Source: Mycobacterium aquaticum | Lineage (GTDB): Bacteria; Actinomycetota; Actinomycetes; Mycobacteriales; Mycobacteriaceae | Length of the DNA: 62,379 nt | Direction: 5' to 3' | Assembly (NCBI RefSeq): GCF_002086485.1 | Contig: NZ_MVHF01000051.1 | Coordinates: 1 to 62,379, forward strand | Shown here: positions 1-8,149 of the stretch, piece after piece | Numbering within the stretch: the stretch's first letter is position 1 | Layout of the letters: each line of letters starts with the position of its first letter | Notes under the pieces: generated by a model | The model's database searches: none | Told to the model about the DNA's origin: nothing | What the model saw: the letters and a program-made list of their open reading frames with translations, nothing else | Made by a program: the position numbers and the translations under genes

Positions 1-68
1 CGGAAGCTAAGCCTGCCAGCGCCGATGATACTACCCACACGGGTGGAAAAGTAGGACACCGCCGAACA
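1..68 (+). rRNA. 5S ribosomal RNA, 3' part (5' end outside window)
   Basis: The first 68 bases match the 3' half of actinobacterial 5S rRNA as I know it: the GGAAGCUAAGCC helix region, the GAUGAUACUACCC loop E/helix IV part and the closing CACCGCCGAACA end. The gene starts upstream of the window. It is the last gene of an rRNA operon, since a strong hairpin follows. In rapid-growing mycobacteria the second rrn operon lies downstream of tyrS, next to the Rv1691-tlyA block that follows here. The exact 3' end is judged from the conserved terminal helix. Confidence 0.93.
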
Positions 69-75
69 CACATTA

Positions 76-110
76 AGAATCGCCCCCCACCACCGGTGGG
101 GGGCGATTCT
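76..110 (+). terminator. Hairpin terminator of the rRNA operon
   Basis: A perfect 16-bp inverted repeat (76-91 and 95-110) with a 3-nt loop begins 8 nt after the 5S rRNA end. The GC core is CGCCCCCCACC. No long T-tract follows, which is common for mycobacterial terminators. Position and stem strength support an rrn terminator. Confidence 0.85.
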
Positions 111-212
111 CATATCCACACCCAAATTACCCACACCATTCCCGAATTCGACGATTATGTCGGCTTCGCGCCTGCCAGTATCCTTTGCGGGAGGGTAGGC
201 AGAAAGGCACAC

Positions 213-1019
213 GTGGTCGGAGACAGACAAGGCGGCGGCGAGCGTCGGCCGCGGCGTGCATCGGGCGGCCAAGGTCAGCGCCGGCAGTCGGCTCCGCGCT
301 CGTCCGGTCCCAACCGTGCGCGCGGCGCGCAGCCGCGCACCGATGATCAACGGGGATCAGACGTACCGCTACTCGGTGCCGATATCGAGGCCAAGCAGCT
401 GGCGCCCGAGGTCCGGCGGGAACTGATCACCCTCGACAAGGCCACCGCGGATTATGTTGCGCGCCATCTGGTTGCGGCGGGCAATCTGATCGATGAGGAT
501 CCCGACGCGGCGCTGGCGCATGCCCGCGCTGCGCGCAACCGGGCCGGGCGTATCGCCGCGGTTCGAGAAGCGGTGGGCATCGCCGCATACCACGCCGGCG
601 ACTGGGCCCAGGCGCTCGCCGAGCTGCGTGCCGCCCGTCGAATGGGCAGCAAGTCGGCGCTGTTGCCGATGATCGCGGACTGCGAACGCGGTGTGGGCCG
701 CCCGGAACGTGCCATCGAGCTGGCCCGCAGTGACGAGGCCGCCGCGCTCACCGGCGACGACGCCGACGAGCTGCGCATCGTGGTCGCCGGAGCCCGGTCC
801 GATCTGGGCCAGTTCGAACAAGCCCTCGCGATTCTCTCGACCCCGCAACTGGATCCGGCCCAGACCGGACAGACTGCGGCGCGGTTGTTCTACGTCTACG
901 CGGACACGCTGCTGGCGCTCAAGCGCTCGGACGAGGCGCTGCAGTGGTTCATCAATGCGGCTGCGGCCGACGTGGATGGCGTCACCGACGCCGAGGACCG
1001 GGTAACGGAACTCGCCTGA
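213..1019 (+). CDS. TPR-like repeat protein, Rv1691 family
   Basis: The 268-residue product starts with a basic, Arg/Gly-rich disordered stretch (about residues 1-45). Helical repeat-like segments rich in Ala and Leu follow (AALAHARAARNRAGRIAAVREAV-type and YADTLLALKRSDEALQWF-type helices), in the style of TPR units. Function is unknown. Order and character match M. tuberculosis Rv1691, which lies ahead of tlyA. I chose GTG at 213 because AGAAAGG lies just upstream. The in-frame ATG at 96 lies inside the rrn terminator hairpin and would add an unlikely leader. The frame is otherwise open with typical mycobacterial codon use. Confidence 0.8.
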   Translation: MVGDRQGGGERRPRRASGGQGQRRQSAPRSSGPNRARGAQPRTDDQRGSDVPLLGADIEAKQLAPEVRRELITLDKATADYVARHLVAAGNLIDEDPDAALAHARAARNRAGRIAAVREAVGIAAYHAGDWAQALAELRAARRMGSKSALLPMIADCERGVGRPERAIELARSDEAAALTGDDADELRIVVAGARSDLGQFEQALAILSTPQLDPAQTGQTAARLFYVYADTLLALKRSDEALQWFINAAAADVDGVTDAEDRVTELA

Positions 1020-1096
1020 CGTGATGACGCTTGCCCGGCACGCGCGGCAGCGGTGGTCGTTGCTGTCCACATCCATCGACTAGCGTGACAAGCGCT

Positions 1097-1306
1097 ATGA
1101 CTACCGATCCAGAACAGGTGCGGGCGCTGGTCGCTGCCGTGCTCGCGCAGCTGCCGGACATGGGCGACGCAGACGGCGCCGACGTGCCCATCGAAGAGAT
1201 CGAGGCTGTGGCGTCCCGGCTGGAAGAGGCTCACGGAGTACTGGTGGCCGCGCTGGAGTCGGTCGACAGGGGTGCCGCCGGCGGCAGTGCCGAGCCCGGT
1301 AGGTGA
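1097..1306 (+). CDS. Small conserved acidic protein, Rv1693 family
   Basis: A 69-residue acidic protein with one long predicted helix (residues about 5-55, pattern EQVRALVAAVLAQL ... EIEAVASRLEEAHGVLVAALE). It corresponds in size and position to M. tuberculosis Rv1693, between the TPR-like gene and tlyA. The stop codon TGA directly abuts the GTG start of tlyA, so translation is probably coupled. In M. tuberculosis the HAD phosphatase gene Rv1692 lies immediately before this gene; here only 77 bp separate it from the TPR-like gene. No biochemical function is known to me. Confidence 0.8.
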   Translation: MTTDPEQVRALVAAVLAQLPDMGDADGADVPIEEIEAVASRLEEAHGVLVAALESVDRGAAGGSAEPGR

Positions 1307-2122
1307 GTGGCGGTGGCTCGTCGGGCTCGTGTTGACGCCGAGCTGGTAAGACGCGGGCTTGCCCGGTCACGCCAGCAGGCGGCGGAGTTGATCGCCGCAG
1401 GCCGGGTTCGTGTCGACGGCATGCCAGCCGCCAAGCCGGCGACAGCCATCACGGTCGACGCCAATATCGTCGTCGCCGAAACCCAGGAGCGCAGCTGGGT
1501 GTCGCGCGGCGCCCACAAGCTGATTGGCGCGCTGGACGCGTTCGGGCTCGACGTTTCGGATCGGCGGTGTTTGGATGCCGGCGCCTCGACGGGCGGATTC
1601 ACCGAGGTGCTGCTGGACCGGGGCGCCTCCGAGGTGGTCGCGGTGGATGTCGGCTACGGGCAGCTGGCGTGGTCTCTGCGCTCCGATGACCGGGTCCGGG
1701 TGATCGAACGCACAAATGTCCGTGAGCTGACGCCTGAGGCCATCGATGGGCAGGTGGATCTCGTCGTGGCCGACCTGTCCTTCATTTCCTTGGCGACTGT
1801 CCTGCCCGCGCTCACCGCATGCGCCCGACCAGGCGCCGATATCGTTCCCATGGTGAAGCCCCAGTTCGAGGTCGGTAAGGATCGCGTCGGGGCGGGCGGG
1901 GTGGTGTCCGACCCGCGATTGCGGGCCGAGGCGGTGTGTACGGTCGCCCGAAGGGCGGCGGAATTGCACTGGCATGCTGTCGGCGTGACGGCGAGCCCGC
2001 TTCCCGGACCGTCGGGCAATGTCGAGTACTTTTTGCGGCTGCGCGCCGAAACAGACGAGCCACTGCACGGTGAATCGCTGGAACAGGCGGTACAGCGAGC
2101 GGTCGAGGAGGGCCCGCAATGA
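1307..2122 (+). CDS. tlyA: 16S/23S rRNA (cytidine-2'-O)-methyltransferase TlyA
   Basis: TlyA 2'-O-methylates a cytidine in helix 44 of 16S rRNA and one in helix 69 of 23S rRNA with SAM. Its loss gives capreomycin/viomycin resistance. The 271-residue product has the usual order: an N-terminal S4-like RNA-binding domain (about 1-60), the RxWV-type linker (RSWV, 62-65) and a Rossmann methyltransferase with the SAM loop DAGASTGGF (90-98). A conserved Lys-Asp-Lys-Glu set is expected, of which MVKPQFE is visible. The GTG start abuts the preceding TGA. Its end overlaps nadK by 4 bp (ATGA), giving a tight operon Rv1693-like - tlyA - nadK - recN. Confidence 0.95.
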   Translation: MAVARRARVDAELVRRGLARSRQQAAELIAAGRVRVDGMPAAKPATAITVDANIVVAETQERSWVSRGAHKLIGALDAFGLDVSDRRCLDAGASTGGFTEVLLDRGASEVVAVDVGYGQLAWSLRSDDRVRVIERTNVRELTPEAIDGQVDLVVADLSFISLATVLPALTACARPGADIVPMVKPQFEVGKDRVGAGGVVSDPRLRAEAVCTVARRAAELHWHAVGVTASPLPGPSGNVEYFLRLRAETDEPLHGESLEQAVQRAVEEGPQ

Positions 2123-3042
2123 CCTGCGAGCGCACGATACTGCTGGTGGTACACACCGGACGCGATGAGGCCACCGAGGTCGCCCGCCGAGTCGAAAAAG
2201 TGCTGGGCGCCAACGGGATCGGCCTGCGGGTGTTGTCAGCCGAAGCTGTCGACCGGGGTCCGCTGCACCTGGCTCCCGACGACATGCGCGCGCTCGGCGT
2301 CGAGATCGAGGTGGTCGACCCCGACGAACGTGCCGCCGAGGGTTGCGAGCTGGTACTGGTCCTGGGTGGTGACGGCACTTTCCTGCGCGCCGCCGAATTG
2401 GCGCGCAATGTGGAGATCCCGGTGCTCGGCGTCAACCTCGGGCGGATCGGGTTCTTGGCCGAGGCAGAAGCCGAGGCCATCGATCACGTGCTCGACCATG
2501 TCATCAACCGGGCCTACCGGATCGAGAACCGGATGACCCTCGATGTGTCGGTGCGCGTCGGTAACGACATCATCAACCGGGGCTGGGCGCTCAACGAAGC
2601 GAGCTTGGAGAAGGGACCCCGGCTCGGGGTACTCGGCGTAGTTCTGGAAGTGGACGGCCGGCCGGTGTCGGCGTTCGGTTGCGACGGGGTGCTGGTCTCG
2701 ACACCCACCGGGTCCACGGCGTACGCGTTCTCCGCGGGTGGTCCGGTGCTGTGGCCGGACCTGGAGGCGATCCTGGTGGTGCCCAACAACGCCCACGCAT
2801 TGTTCGCCCGGCCGATGGTCACCAGCCCGGACGCGTCGATCGCCATCGAGATCGAGGCCGGCGGTCACGACGCCCTGGTGTTCTGCGACGGTCGCCGGGA
2901 GATGGTTCTGCCCGCCGGCGGCCGGTTGGAGGTGACCCGATGCGGGACACCGCTGAAGTGGATCCGGCTCGACAGCGCACCGTTCACCGACCGGCTCGTG
3001 CGCAAATTCCAGCTGCCGGTCCGAGGCTGGCGGGGGAAGTAG
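2119..3042 (+). CDS. nadK: NAD kinase
   Basis: ATP/polyphosphate-dependent phosphorylation of NAD to NADP (called PpnK in mycobacteria). At 307 residues it has normal family length. Visible family motifs are the GGDG signature (LGGDGTFLRAAE, about residue 75), the NE-rich segment ALNEASLEK and the TPTGSTAYAFSAGGP loop that binds NAD. It overlaps the tlyA stop (ATGA) and is followed 4 bp later by recN, as in other mycobacteria. Cytosolic. Confidence 0.95.
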   Translation: MTCERTILLVVHTGRDEATEVARRVEKVLGANGIGLRVLSAEAVDRGPLHLAPDDMRALGVEIEVVDPDERAAEGCELVLVLGGDGTFLRAAELARNVEIPVLGVNLGRIGFLAEAEAEAIDHVLDHVINRAYRIENRMTLDVSVRVGNDIINRGWALNEASLEKGPRLGVLGVVLEVDGRPVSAFGCDGVLVSTPTGSTAYAFSAGGPVLWPDLEAILVVPNNAHALFARPMVTSPDASIAIEIEAGGHDALVFCDGRREMVLPAGGRLEVTRCGTPLKWIRLDSAPFTDRLVRKFQLPVRGWRGK

Positions 3043-3046
3043 GCAC

Positions 3047-4810
3047 GTGCTAGCTGAGATCCGAATCGAATCGCTCGGCGCGATCAGTTCTGCCACCGCC
3101 GAGTTCGACCGCGGGCTTACCGTGTTGACCGGCGAGACCGGCACGGGCAAGACCATGGTGGTCACGGGCCTTCATCTGCTCGGCGGTGCCCGCGCAGATG
3201 CCACTCGGGTGCGGTCGGGCGCTGACCGCGCCGTCGTCGAAGGACGTTTCAGTACCACCGAACTGGGCGCCGACGTGGCGCTGCGTGTCGACGAGCTGCT
3301 GGAATCGTCCGGCGCGGACCGTGACGACGACGGAACGGTGATCGCCGCGCGTTCGGTCAGCCGGGCCGGGCCTTCGCGGGCGTATCTGGGCGGCCGCAGC
3401 GTTCCGGCGAAGTCGCTGAGCAGTTTCACCGCTGAGGTGCTGACGTTGCACGGACAGAACGATCAGTTGCGATTGATGCGTCCGGACGAGCAGCGCGTGG
3501 CTCTCGACCGGTATGCCGACGTCGACAAGCTGCTGGCGCGGTATCGCCGCATCCGCGAGGAATGGCAGCTCGCGCGCAAGGATCTGATCGATCGTCGGCA
3601 ACGGGCGCGCGAACTCGCCCAGGAGGCCGACCGGCTGAGCTTCGGTATCAACGAGATCGAGGCCGTGGCACCGCAGCCCGGTGAGGACGAGGCCATCGTC
3701 GCCGACATCCGACGGCTCTCTGAGCTCGACGCGCTGAGGGAGGCCGCGCAGACGGCGCGGGTGGCGCTGTCCGGCGCGCTCGACGATCCATCGCCGGATG
3801 CGATGTCGGCGACCGACGGTGTGGGCCAGGCGAAATCGGCTCTGGAGTCCACGGATGACGCGTCGCTGCAGGCATTGGGCGTCCGGTTGGCCGAAGCGGT
3901 CGTGGTGATCAGCGACGTCACCGCGGAGCTCGGCCACTACCTGGACGAATTGCCCAGCGATGCAAGCACATTGGAGACCAAGCTGGCGCGGCAGGCGGAG
4001 CTGCGCACCTTGACCCGCAAGTACGCGGCCGATATCGATGGGGTGCTGGCCTGGGCCCGCGACGCCGCCGACCGGCTGGCACAGCTCGACGTGTCCGAGG
4101 AGACGTTGGCCACGTTGGAGCGCCGCGTCGGCGAACTGGAAGGCCAGGTGGTGGCGGCTGCAGGCGAGCTGACCAAGGTCAGGGTGAAGGCCGCCAAGGG
4201 TCTGGCCAAGGCGGTCACGGCGGAACTGGCCGGCCTGGCCATGGCCAACGCGATCTTCAGCATCAACGTGACCCCGATGCCCGCTCGGGCTGACGACTCC
4301 TCGCCGGTGACGCTGCCGGACGGGACGGTCGTGCACGCCGGTCACGATGGTGTCGACGCCGTTGAGTTCGGCTTCACCGCGCACCGAGGGGCCGATGTTC
4401 TCCCGTTGACCAAGAGCGCATCCGGCGGTGAGCTGTCCCGCGTCATGCTCGCACTCGAGGTGGTGTTGTCGGCTTCGGCCGAGGGCACCACGATGGTGTT
4501 CGACGAGGTCGACGCCGGTGTGGGCGGGCGCGCGGCCGTGCAGATCGGCCGCAGGCTGGCCCGGCTGGCCCGCACCCATCAGGTCATCGTCGTCACCCAC
4601 CTCCCGCAGGTTGCGGCCTATGCCGACGCGCACCTTCTGGTCGATGCCGGCGACGGGCGCAGCAAGTCCAGCGGCGTGCGGCGGATCGATGACGACGAAC
4701 GGGTCGCGGAACTGGCCAGGATGCTGGCGGGCCTGGGGGAGTCCGACAGCGGCAGGGCCCATGCCAGGGAACTACTGGAAGCAGCGCAGCAGGAACGCAC
4801 TGCGCCCTGA
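3047..4810 (+). CDS. recN: DNA repair protein RecN
   Basis: An SMC-like ATPase acting in double-strand break repair. The 587-residue product has the N-terminal Walker A (GETGTGKTMV, about 30-39), a central coiled-coil half (about 150-380, rich in ARELAQEAD and LERRVGELEGQ helices), the ABC signature ASGGELSRVMLA and Walker B TMVFDEVDAGVGG in the C-terminal half. GTG at 3047 follows a purine-rich GGGGGAAGTAGG ribosome site overlapping the nadK end. It is the last gene of the tlyA operon here, because the next two genes run the other way. Confidence 0.95.
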   Translation: MLAEIRIESLGAISSATAEFDRGLTVLTGETGTGKTMVVTGLHLLGGARADATRVRSGADRAVVEGRFSTTELGADVALRVDELLESSGADRDDDGTVIAARSVSRAGPSRAYLGGRSVPAKSLSSFTAEVLTLHGQNDQLRLMRPDEQRVALDRYADVDKLLARYRRIREEWQLARKDLIDRRQRARELAQEADRLSFGINEIEAVAPQPGEDEAIVADIRRLSELDALREAAQTARVALSGALDDPSPDAMSATDGVGQAKSALESTDDASLQALGVRLAEAVVVISDVTAELGHYLDELPSDASTLETKLARQAELRTLTRKYAADIDGVLAWARDAADRLAQLDVSEETLATLERRVGELEGQVVAAAGELTKVRVKAAKGLAKAVTAELAGLAMANAIFSINVTPMPARADDSSPVTLPDGTVVHAGHDGVDAVEFGFTAHRGADVLPLTKSASGGELSRVMLALEVVLSASAEGTTMVFDEVDAGVGGRAAVQIGRRLARLARTHQVIVVTHLPQVAAYADAHLLVDAGDGRSKSSGVRRIDDDERVAELARMLAGLGESDSGRAHARELLEAAQQERTAP

Positions 4811-4826
4811 CGGGGCACGCCTGCGG

Positions 4827-5714
4827 TCAGGCTGGATTGGCCGGGGAGAGTTCGGCTGCGCCCCAGCGCAACGAGCTCACATCGCTGAGTTCCACCAGTT
4901 CGGTCACCGTGAAGTCGATCCAGCACTGAGCACCGGCAGCCGGCTCCGCTTCCCAGACGATCTCGGCGGTTCCGGCCAGCGCAAGGGTGGCGCCGGTGTG
5001 CCAGTCCGGAATCAGCAGGGAACAGCGGGGATTGGCGCTGATGTTGCCGAGCGTCATGAACATCGAGTTGCCCCGGTAATCCGGCCACCGCAGTCGTGTC
5101 GGCGAAAGTATTTGGAGGAAACCGGGATTGCCGCCGCGATGCGATGCATCGGGGTTTCCTTCGACGTCGGCGGACCCGATGAAGAACGTATCGGTCGCGG
5201 CGATCGTTCTGCGTTGAGCCTCGGAGAGAACTGTCGCGCGGCGGGCTCGCGGGACCGAAGGCGGCTGCACCGCCTCGACGTGGCGGCGCGTGATGTACTT
5301 CGGGCAATTCGAGTACACCTGCGCGGTGCGGATGCGCACGCCGCCGCTGATCGGCTCGGCTGTTCCGTTGACTCGCATGCGTCGTCGCGTCTGCGGCTGG
5401 ACGGCGATCAAACCCACGGGGCGCGTGTTCTGCAGGGCGTCGCGCAGCGGGTCGCCTGCAGCGGGTAGCCCGCCGATCGTGATGGTTCGCGCGTCGTCGG
5501 CGCGTACGAAACCGGGCTGTCCCGCGATCAGGCTGGTCCACATCCGGCCCGCGTCGTCGGCCGCGGCCAGCACGACCAAGGGTTGTTCGGTCAGGAAGGC
5601 CGCGGCGGCAGCGGGTATCTCTTTGCGGACCATCCGGCCGACGCGTTCGGCGATTTCGGCTTGGCCCATCCGCTGCTGAACCGCGAGCTCACCTGAGTGA
5701 TAGAGGCCGCTCAC
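4827..5714 (-). CDS. Pyridoxamine 5'-phosphate oxidase-like split-barrel flavoprotein
   Basis: The 295-residue product has the look of the FMN-binding split-barrel (PNPOx-like) family in two similar halves: roughly residues 20-140 (FLTEQPLVVLAAADDAGRMWTSLI) and 145-290 (DTFFIGSADVEGNPDASHRGGNPGF ... NSMFMTLGNISANPRCSLLIPDW). Such proteins are oxidoreductases or flavin reductases of uncertain substrate; I cannot name one. The start chosen is GTG at 5714, 10 bp after the stop of the VOC gene. An ATG 20 codons downstream is an alternative. It forms an operon with the VOC gene and is absent from this place in the M. tuberculosis gene order. Confidence 0.8.
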   Translation of the reverse strand: MSGLYHSGELAVQQRMGQAEIAERVGRMVRKEIPAAAAAFLTEQPLVVLAAADDAGRMWTSLIAGQPGFVRADDARTITIGGLPAAGDPLRDALQNTRPVGLIAVQPQTRRRMRVNGTAEPISGGVRIRTAQVYSNCPKYITRRHVEAVQPPSVPRARRATVLSEAQRRTIAATDTFFIGSADVEGNPDASHRGGNPGFLQILSPTRLRWPDYRGNSMFMTLGNISANPRCSLLIPDWHTGATLALAGTAEIVWEAEPAAGAQCWIDFTVTELVELSDVSSLRWGAAELSPANPA

Positions 5715-5724
5715 CGGAGACGTC

Positions 5725-6186
5725 TCAGAAGAAGCCGCAGCTGGGCGCCGAGCCGGTCGGTGCCGGGGAGTCCTGCGCGCCGCTCGGCGTGCACACCTCG
5801 AGGCGGATGCCGTCCGGGTCGGTGAAGAAGATGCCACCCGATGCGGCGCCGTCCTCGTGTGCGACGACGCCGTCGTACGCGAAGGGAACCCCGTGCTCCT
5901 TGAGTACCGCCTCCACCGCCCTGACCTGCTCGATGGTGTCGACTTGGAACGAAAGGTGATGTAGGCCAGGTGTATTCGCTGAGAAGTTACCGTCGCTCTG
6001 CTGCCACAGGGTGAGCCGAAGTACGCCCTCGGAGCCCAGGAACGCGTACTGGTGTTGTTCCTCGGTGACGATGCGGAGCGGCTCGAAACCCAGTGCCTGC
6101 CGGTAGAACTCGATCGACCGCTCGAGGTCGGTGACGTTGAGCCCGACATGGCCTGTGGCGAGGCGGGGGGTGATGGCGGTGGTCAT
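5725..6186 (-). CDS. VOC-family (glyoxalase/dioxygenase fold) protein
   Basis: At 153 residues this is a typical single VOC protein with two beta-alpha-beta-beta-beta modules: HVGLNVTDLERSIEFYRQALGF near the N terminus and LHHLSFQVDTIEQVRAVEAVLKEHG in the middle. The closing FFTDPDGIRLEVCTP strand carries the Glu metal ligand; His of HVGLNV and His of HHLSF are the probable others. The exact reaction (glyoxalase, dioxygenase or resistance protein) cannot be told. The start is ATG with GGAGGAG upstream. It is divergent from a CGNR-type regulator across a 136-bp spacer with an inverted repeat. Confidence 0.85.
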   Translation of the reverse strand: MTTAITPRLATGHVGLNVTDLERSIEFYRQALGFEPLRIVTEEQHQYAFLGSEGVLRLTLWQQSDGNFSANTPGLHHLSFQVDTIEQVRAVEAVLKEHGVPFAYDGVVAHEDGAASGGIFFTDPDGIRLEVCTPSGAQDSPAPTGSAPSCGFF

Positions 6187-6255
6187 CGCGCTCCTCCAAG
6201 AGGTATAACCGATAAAATGACAAAAGAAGGTTAGGCAGAATGTCGATTGGATGTC

Positions 6256-6281
6256 AACCGGTGAAACCTATTTGACTGGTT
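6256..6281. promoter_or_regulatory. Candidate operator between VOC gene and CGNR regulator
   Basis: Imperfect inverted repeat AACCGGTGAAA-N4-TTTGACTGGTT (9 of 11 positions pair) in the divergent spacer, 42 bp ahead of the CGNR start and 70 bp ahead of the VOC start. It is probably bound by the CGNR protein; that assignment is inference from position only. Confidence 0.5.
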
Positions 6282-6322
6282 AGCTGGTCGGGGTTCCGTT
6301 CGCCACGGAAGGAGGGGCGTTA

Positions 6323-6850
6323 ATGTCGGGTATGCGCGATCCGCGCCCCCATCTGGGCGAACCCACGGCGCTGGATCTGCTGAACACGCGGTGGATGTCG
6401 AGCGACGGGCTCCAGGACCTGCTCTCGGATGTGGACGGGGTGCGGTGCTGGCTGGCGACCAATGGCCTCGCCGATCGCTGCCAGGCTGACGACGAGGTTC
6501 GGAGTGCGCTGGTGGCCACGCGCGAGGCGATCCTGGCGGTGGTCGAGCACCGGTCTACAGACGACCTCAATGCCGTGCTCGACCGCGGCCGAATCCGGCG
6601 GACGCTCGGCGAATCCGGCCCGCAGGAACTGGCCGACGTACCGCAGCCGTGGCTGGCGCCATGGCTGGCGGCAGACAACCTGTTGAGCCTGCTCGGGGAT
6701 GCGCCCGATCGCATCAAGCAGTGCGCGCACGAGCACTGTGTCCTGTGGTTCTACGACACCTCGAAGAACGGCGCGCGGCGGTGGTGTTCGATGGCGCTCT
6801 GCGGCAATCGGGCGAAGGCTGCACGGCACTACGCCGCGAAGCGCGATTGA
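6323..6850 (+). CDS. CGNR zinc-finger (ABATE-domain) transcriptional regulator
   Basis: The 175-residue product has an N-terminal ABATE-type domain (about 10-125, with the FLNTRW-like segment LDLLNTRW). A C-terminal CGNR zinc finger follows with CAHEHCVLWFYDTSKNG, then RRWCSMALCGNRAKA; four Cys bind the metal. Family members are small stress-linked DNA-binding regulators. GGAAGGAGGGG upstream of ATG 6323 is a strong ribosome site. It diverges from the VOC/PNPOx-like operon, which it likely controls. Confidence 0.88.
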   Translation: MSGMRDPRPHLGEPTALDLLNTRWMSSDGLQDLLSDVDGVRCWLATNGLADRCQADDEVRSALVATREAILAVVEHRSTDDLNAVLDRGRIRRTLGESGPQELADVPQPWLAPWLAADNLLSLLGDAPDRIKQCAHEHCVLWFYDTSKNGARRWCSMALCGNRAKAARHYAAKRD

Positions 6851-6950
6851 GACCGATTGGTTGTTACAGATGTGACTAAAGCTCACTTCTGGGGCTGATG
6901 TTACGGCGCGCCTCCGTGGCTTGCCCGTTGATCCCCGACAGAATCGGCGC

Positions 6951-8135
6951 ATGAAGATGTCAGCGCTGCTTGCCCGCAATGCCAGTTCGCGCCCGGGGAT
7001 CACGGGAACTGCCCGGGTGGATCGCGACATCGATCGACTGCTTCGCCGCGTGGGTGCCGGGGACATCGTCGTGCTCGACGTCCAGGACCTGGACCGGATC
7101 ACCGCAGACGCACTCGTCGAGGCCAATGTCGCCGGGGTCGTCAACGCATCTCCCTCGATCTCCGGCCGCTATCCCAACCTCGGACCAGAGGTGCTGGTCG
7201 CCAACGGCGTGGTGCTCATCGACGAGGCCGGTCCCGAGATCTTCAAGAAGGTCAAAGACGGCGCGCGCGTGCGGTTGCACAACGGCGGCGTGTACGCCGG
7301 TGACCGCCGCCTCGCACTGGGCACCGAGCGCACCGACCATGAGATCCACGACCTCATGCACGAGGCCAAGAGCGGTTTGGTCGCACATCTGGAAGCCTTC
7401 GCCGGCAACACCATCGAGTTCATCCGCAGCGAGAGCCCGCTGCTGATCGACGGCATCGGCATCCCGGACGTCGACGTCGACCTGCACCGCAGGCACGTCG
7501 TGATCGTCGCCGAGGAACCCAACGCCGCCGCGGACCTGAGGGCCCTCAAACCGTTCATCAAGGAGTACCAGCCGGTTCTCGTCGGTGTCGGGGTCGGCGC
7601 CGACGTCCTGCGCAAGGCCGGGTACCGGCCGGCGCTCATCGTCGGTGACCCGGACAAGCTGAGCGTGGAGGTACTGCGCTGCGGCGCTCAGGTGGTGCTG
7701 CCCGCCGACGCCGACGGCCACGCCGCCGGTCTCGAGCGCATCCAGGATCTCGGGATCGGCGCGATGACGTTCCCGGCCGCCGGGTCTGCCGCCGACCTCG
7801 CGCTGCTGTTGTGTGACCACCACGGCGCGTCGCTGATCGTCACCGCAGGCCACGCCGCCAACATCGAGGAGTTCTTCGACCGCTCCCGGCAGGCCAGCAA
7901 CCCGTCGACGTTCCTGACCCGGCTGAAGGTGGGGGAGAAGCTGGTCGACGCCAAGGCGGTGGCAACGCTCTACCGCAGCCGCGTGTCCGGCGGTGCGATC
8001 GCGCTGCTGGTGCTGGCCATGCTGGTGGCCGTCATCGTCGCGCTGTGGGTGTCGCGGGCCGACACCGCGGTGCTCGACTGGGTGGCCAACTATTGGCACC
8101 AGTTCGTCACCTGGGTGCAGGGCCTGGTCAGCTAG
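6951..8135 (+). CDS. steA: Putative cytokinetic-ring protein SteA (Rv1697 family)
   Basis: The 394-residue product matches the Rv1697/SteA family: an N-terminal alpha/beta domain (GDIVVLDVQDLDRITADALVEANVAGVVNAS), a thiamin-pyrophosphokinase-like middle (VLVGVGVGADVLRKAGYRPALIVGDPDKL) and one C-terminal transmembrane helix (about 345-368, GGAIALLVLAMLVAVIVALWV) with a short extracellular tail. In Corynebacterium, SteA works with SteB at the division site. ATG 6951 was taken; the earlier in-frame start at 6921 has no ribosome site. It is followed 14 bp later by mctB/steB, the usual pairing. Confidence 0.9.
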   Translation: MKMSALLARNASSRPGITGTARVDRDIDRLLRRVGAGDIVVLDVQDLDRITADALVEANVAGVVNASPSISGRYPNLGPEVLVANGVVLIDEAGPEIFKKVKDGARVRLHNGGVYAGDRRLALGTERTDHEIHDLMHEAKSGLVAHLEAFAGNTIEFIRSESPLLIDGIGIPDVDVDLHRRHVVIVAEEPNAAADLRALKPFIKEYQPVLVGVGVGADVLRKAGYRPALIVGDPDKLSVEVLRCGAQVVLPADADGHAAGLERIQDLGIGAMTFPAAGSAADLALLLCDHHGASLIVTAGHAANIEEFFDRSRQASNPSTFLTRLKVGEKLVDAKAVATLYRSRVSGGAIALLVLAMLVAVIVALWVSRADTAVLDWVANYWHQFVTWVQGLVS

Positions 8136-8149
8136 TCGACGGTTGAGCT

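Noticed and set aside
96..212. Possible longer N terminus of the Rv1691-like protein starting at ATG 96
   Set aside because: The start lies inside the rRNA-operon terminator hairpin and has no ribosome site; GTG 213 is better supported.
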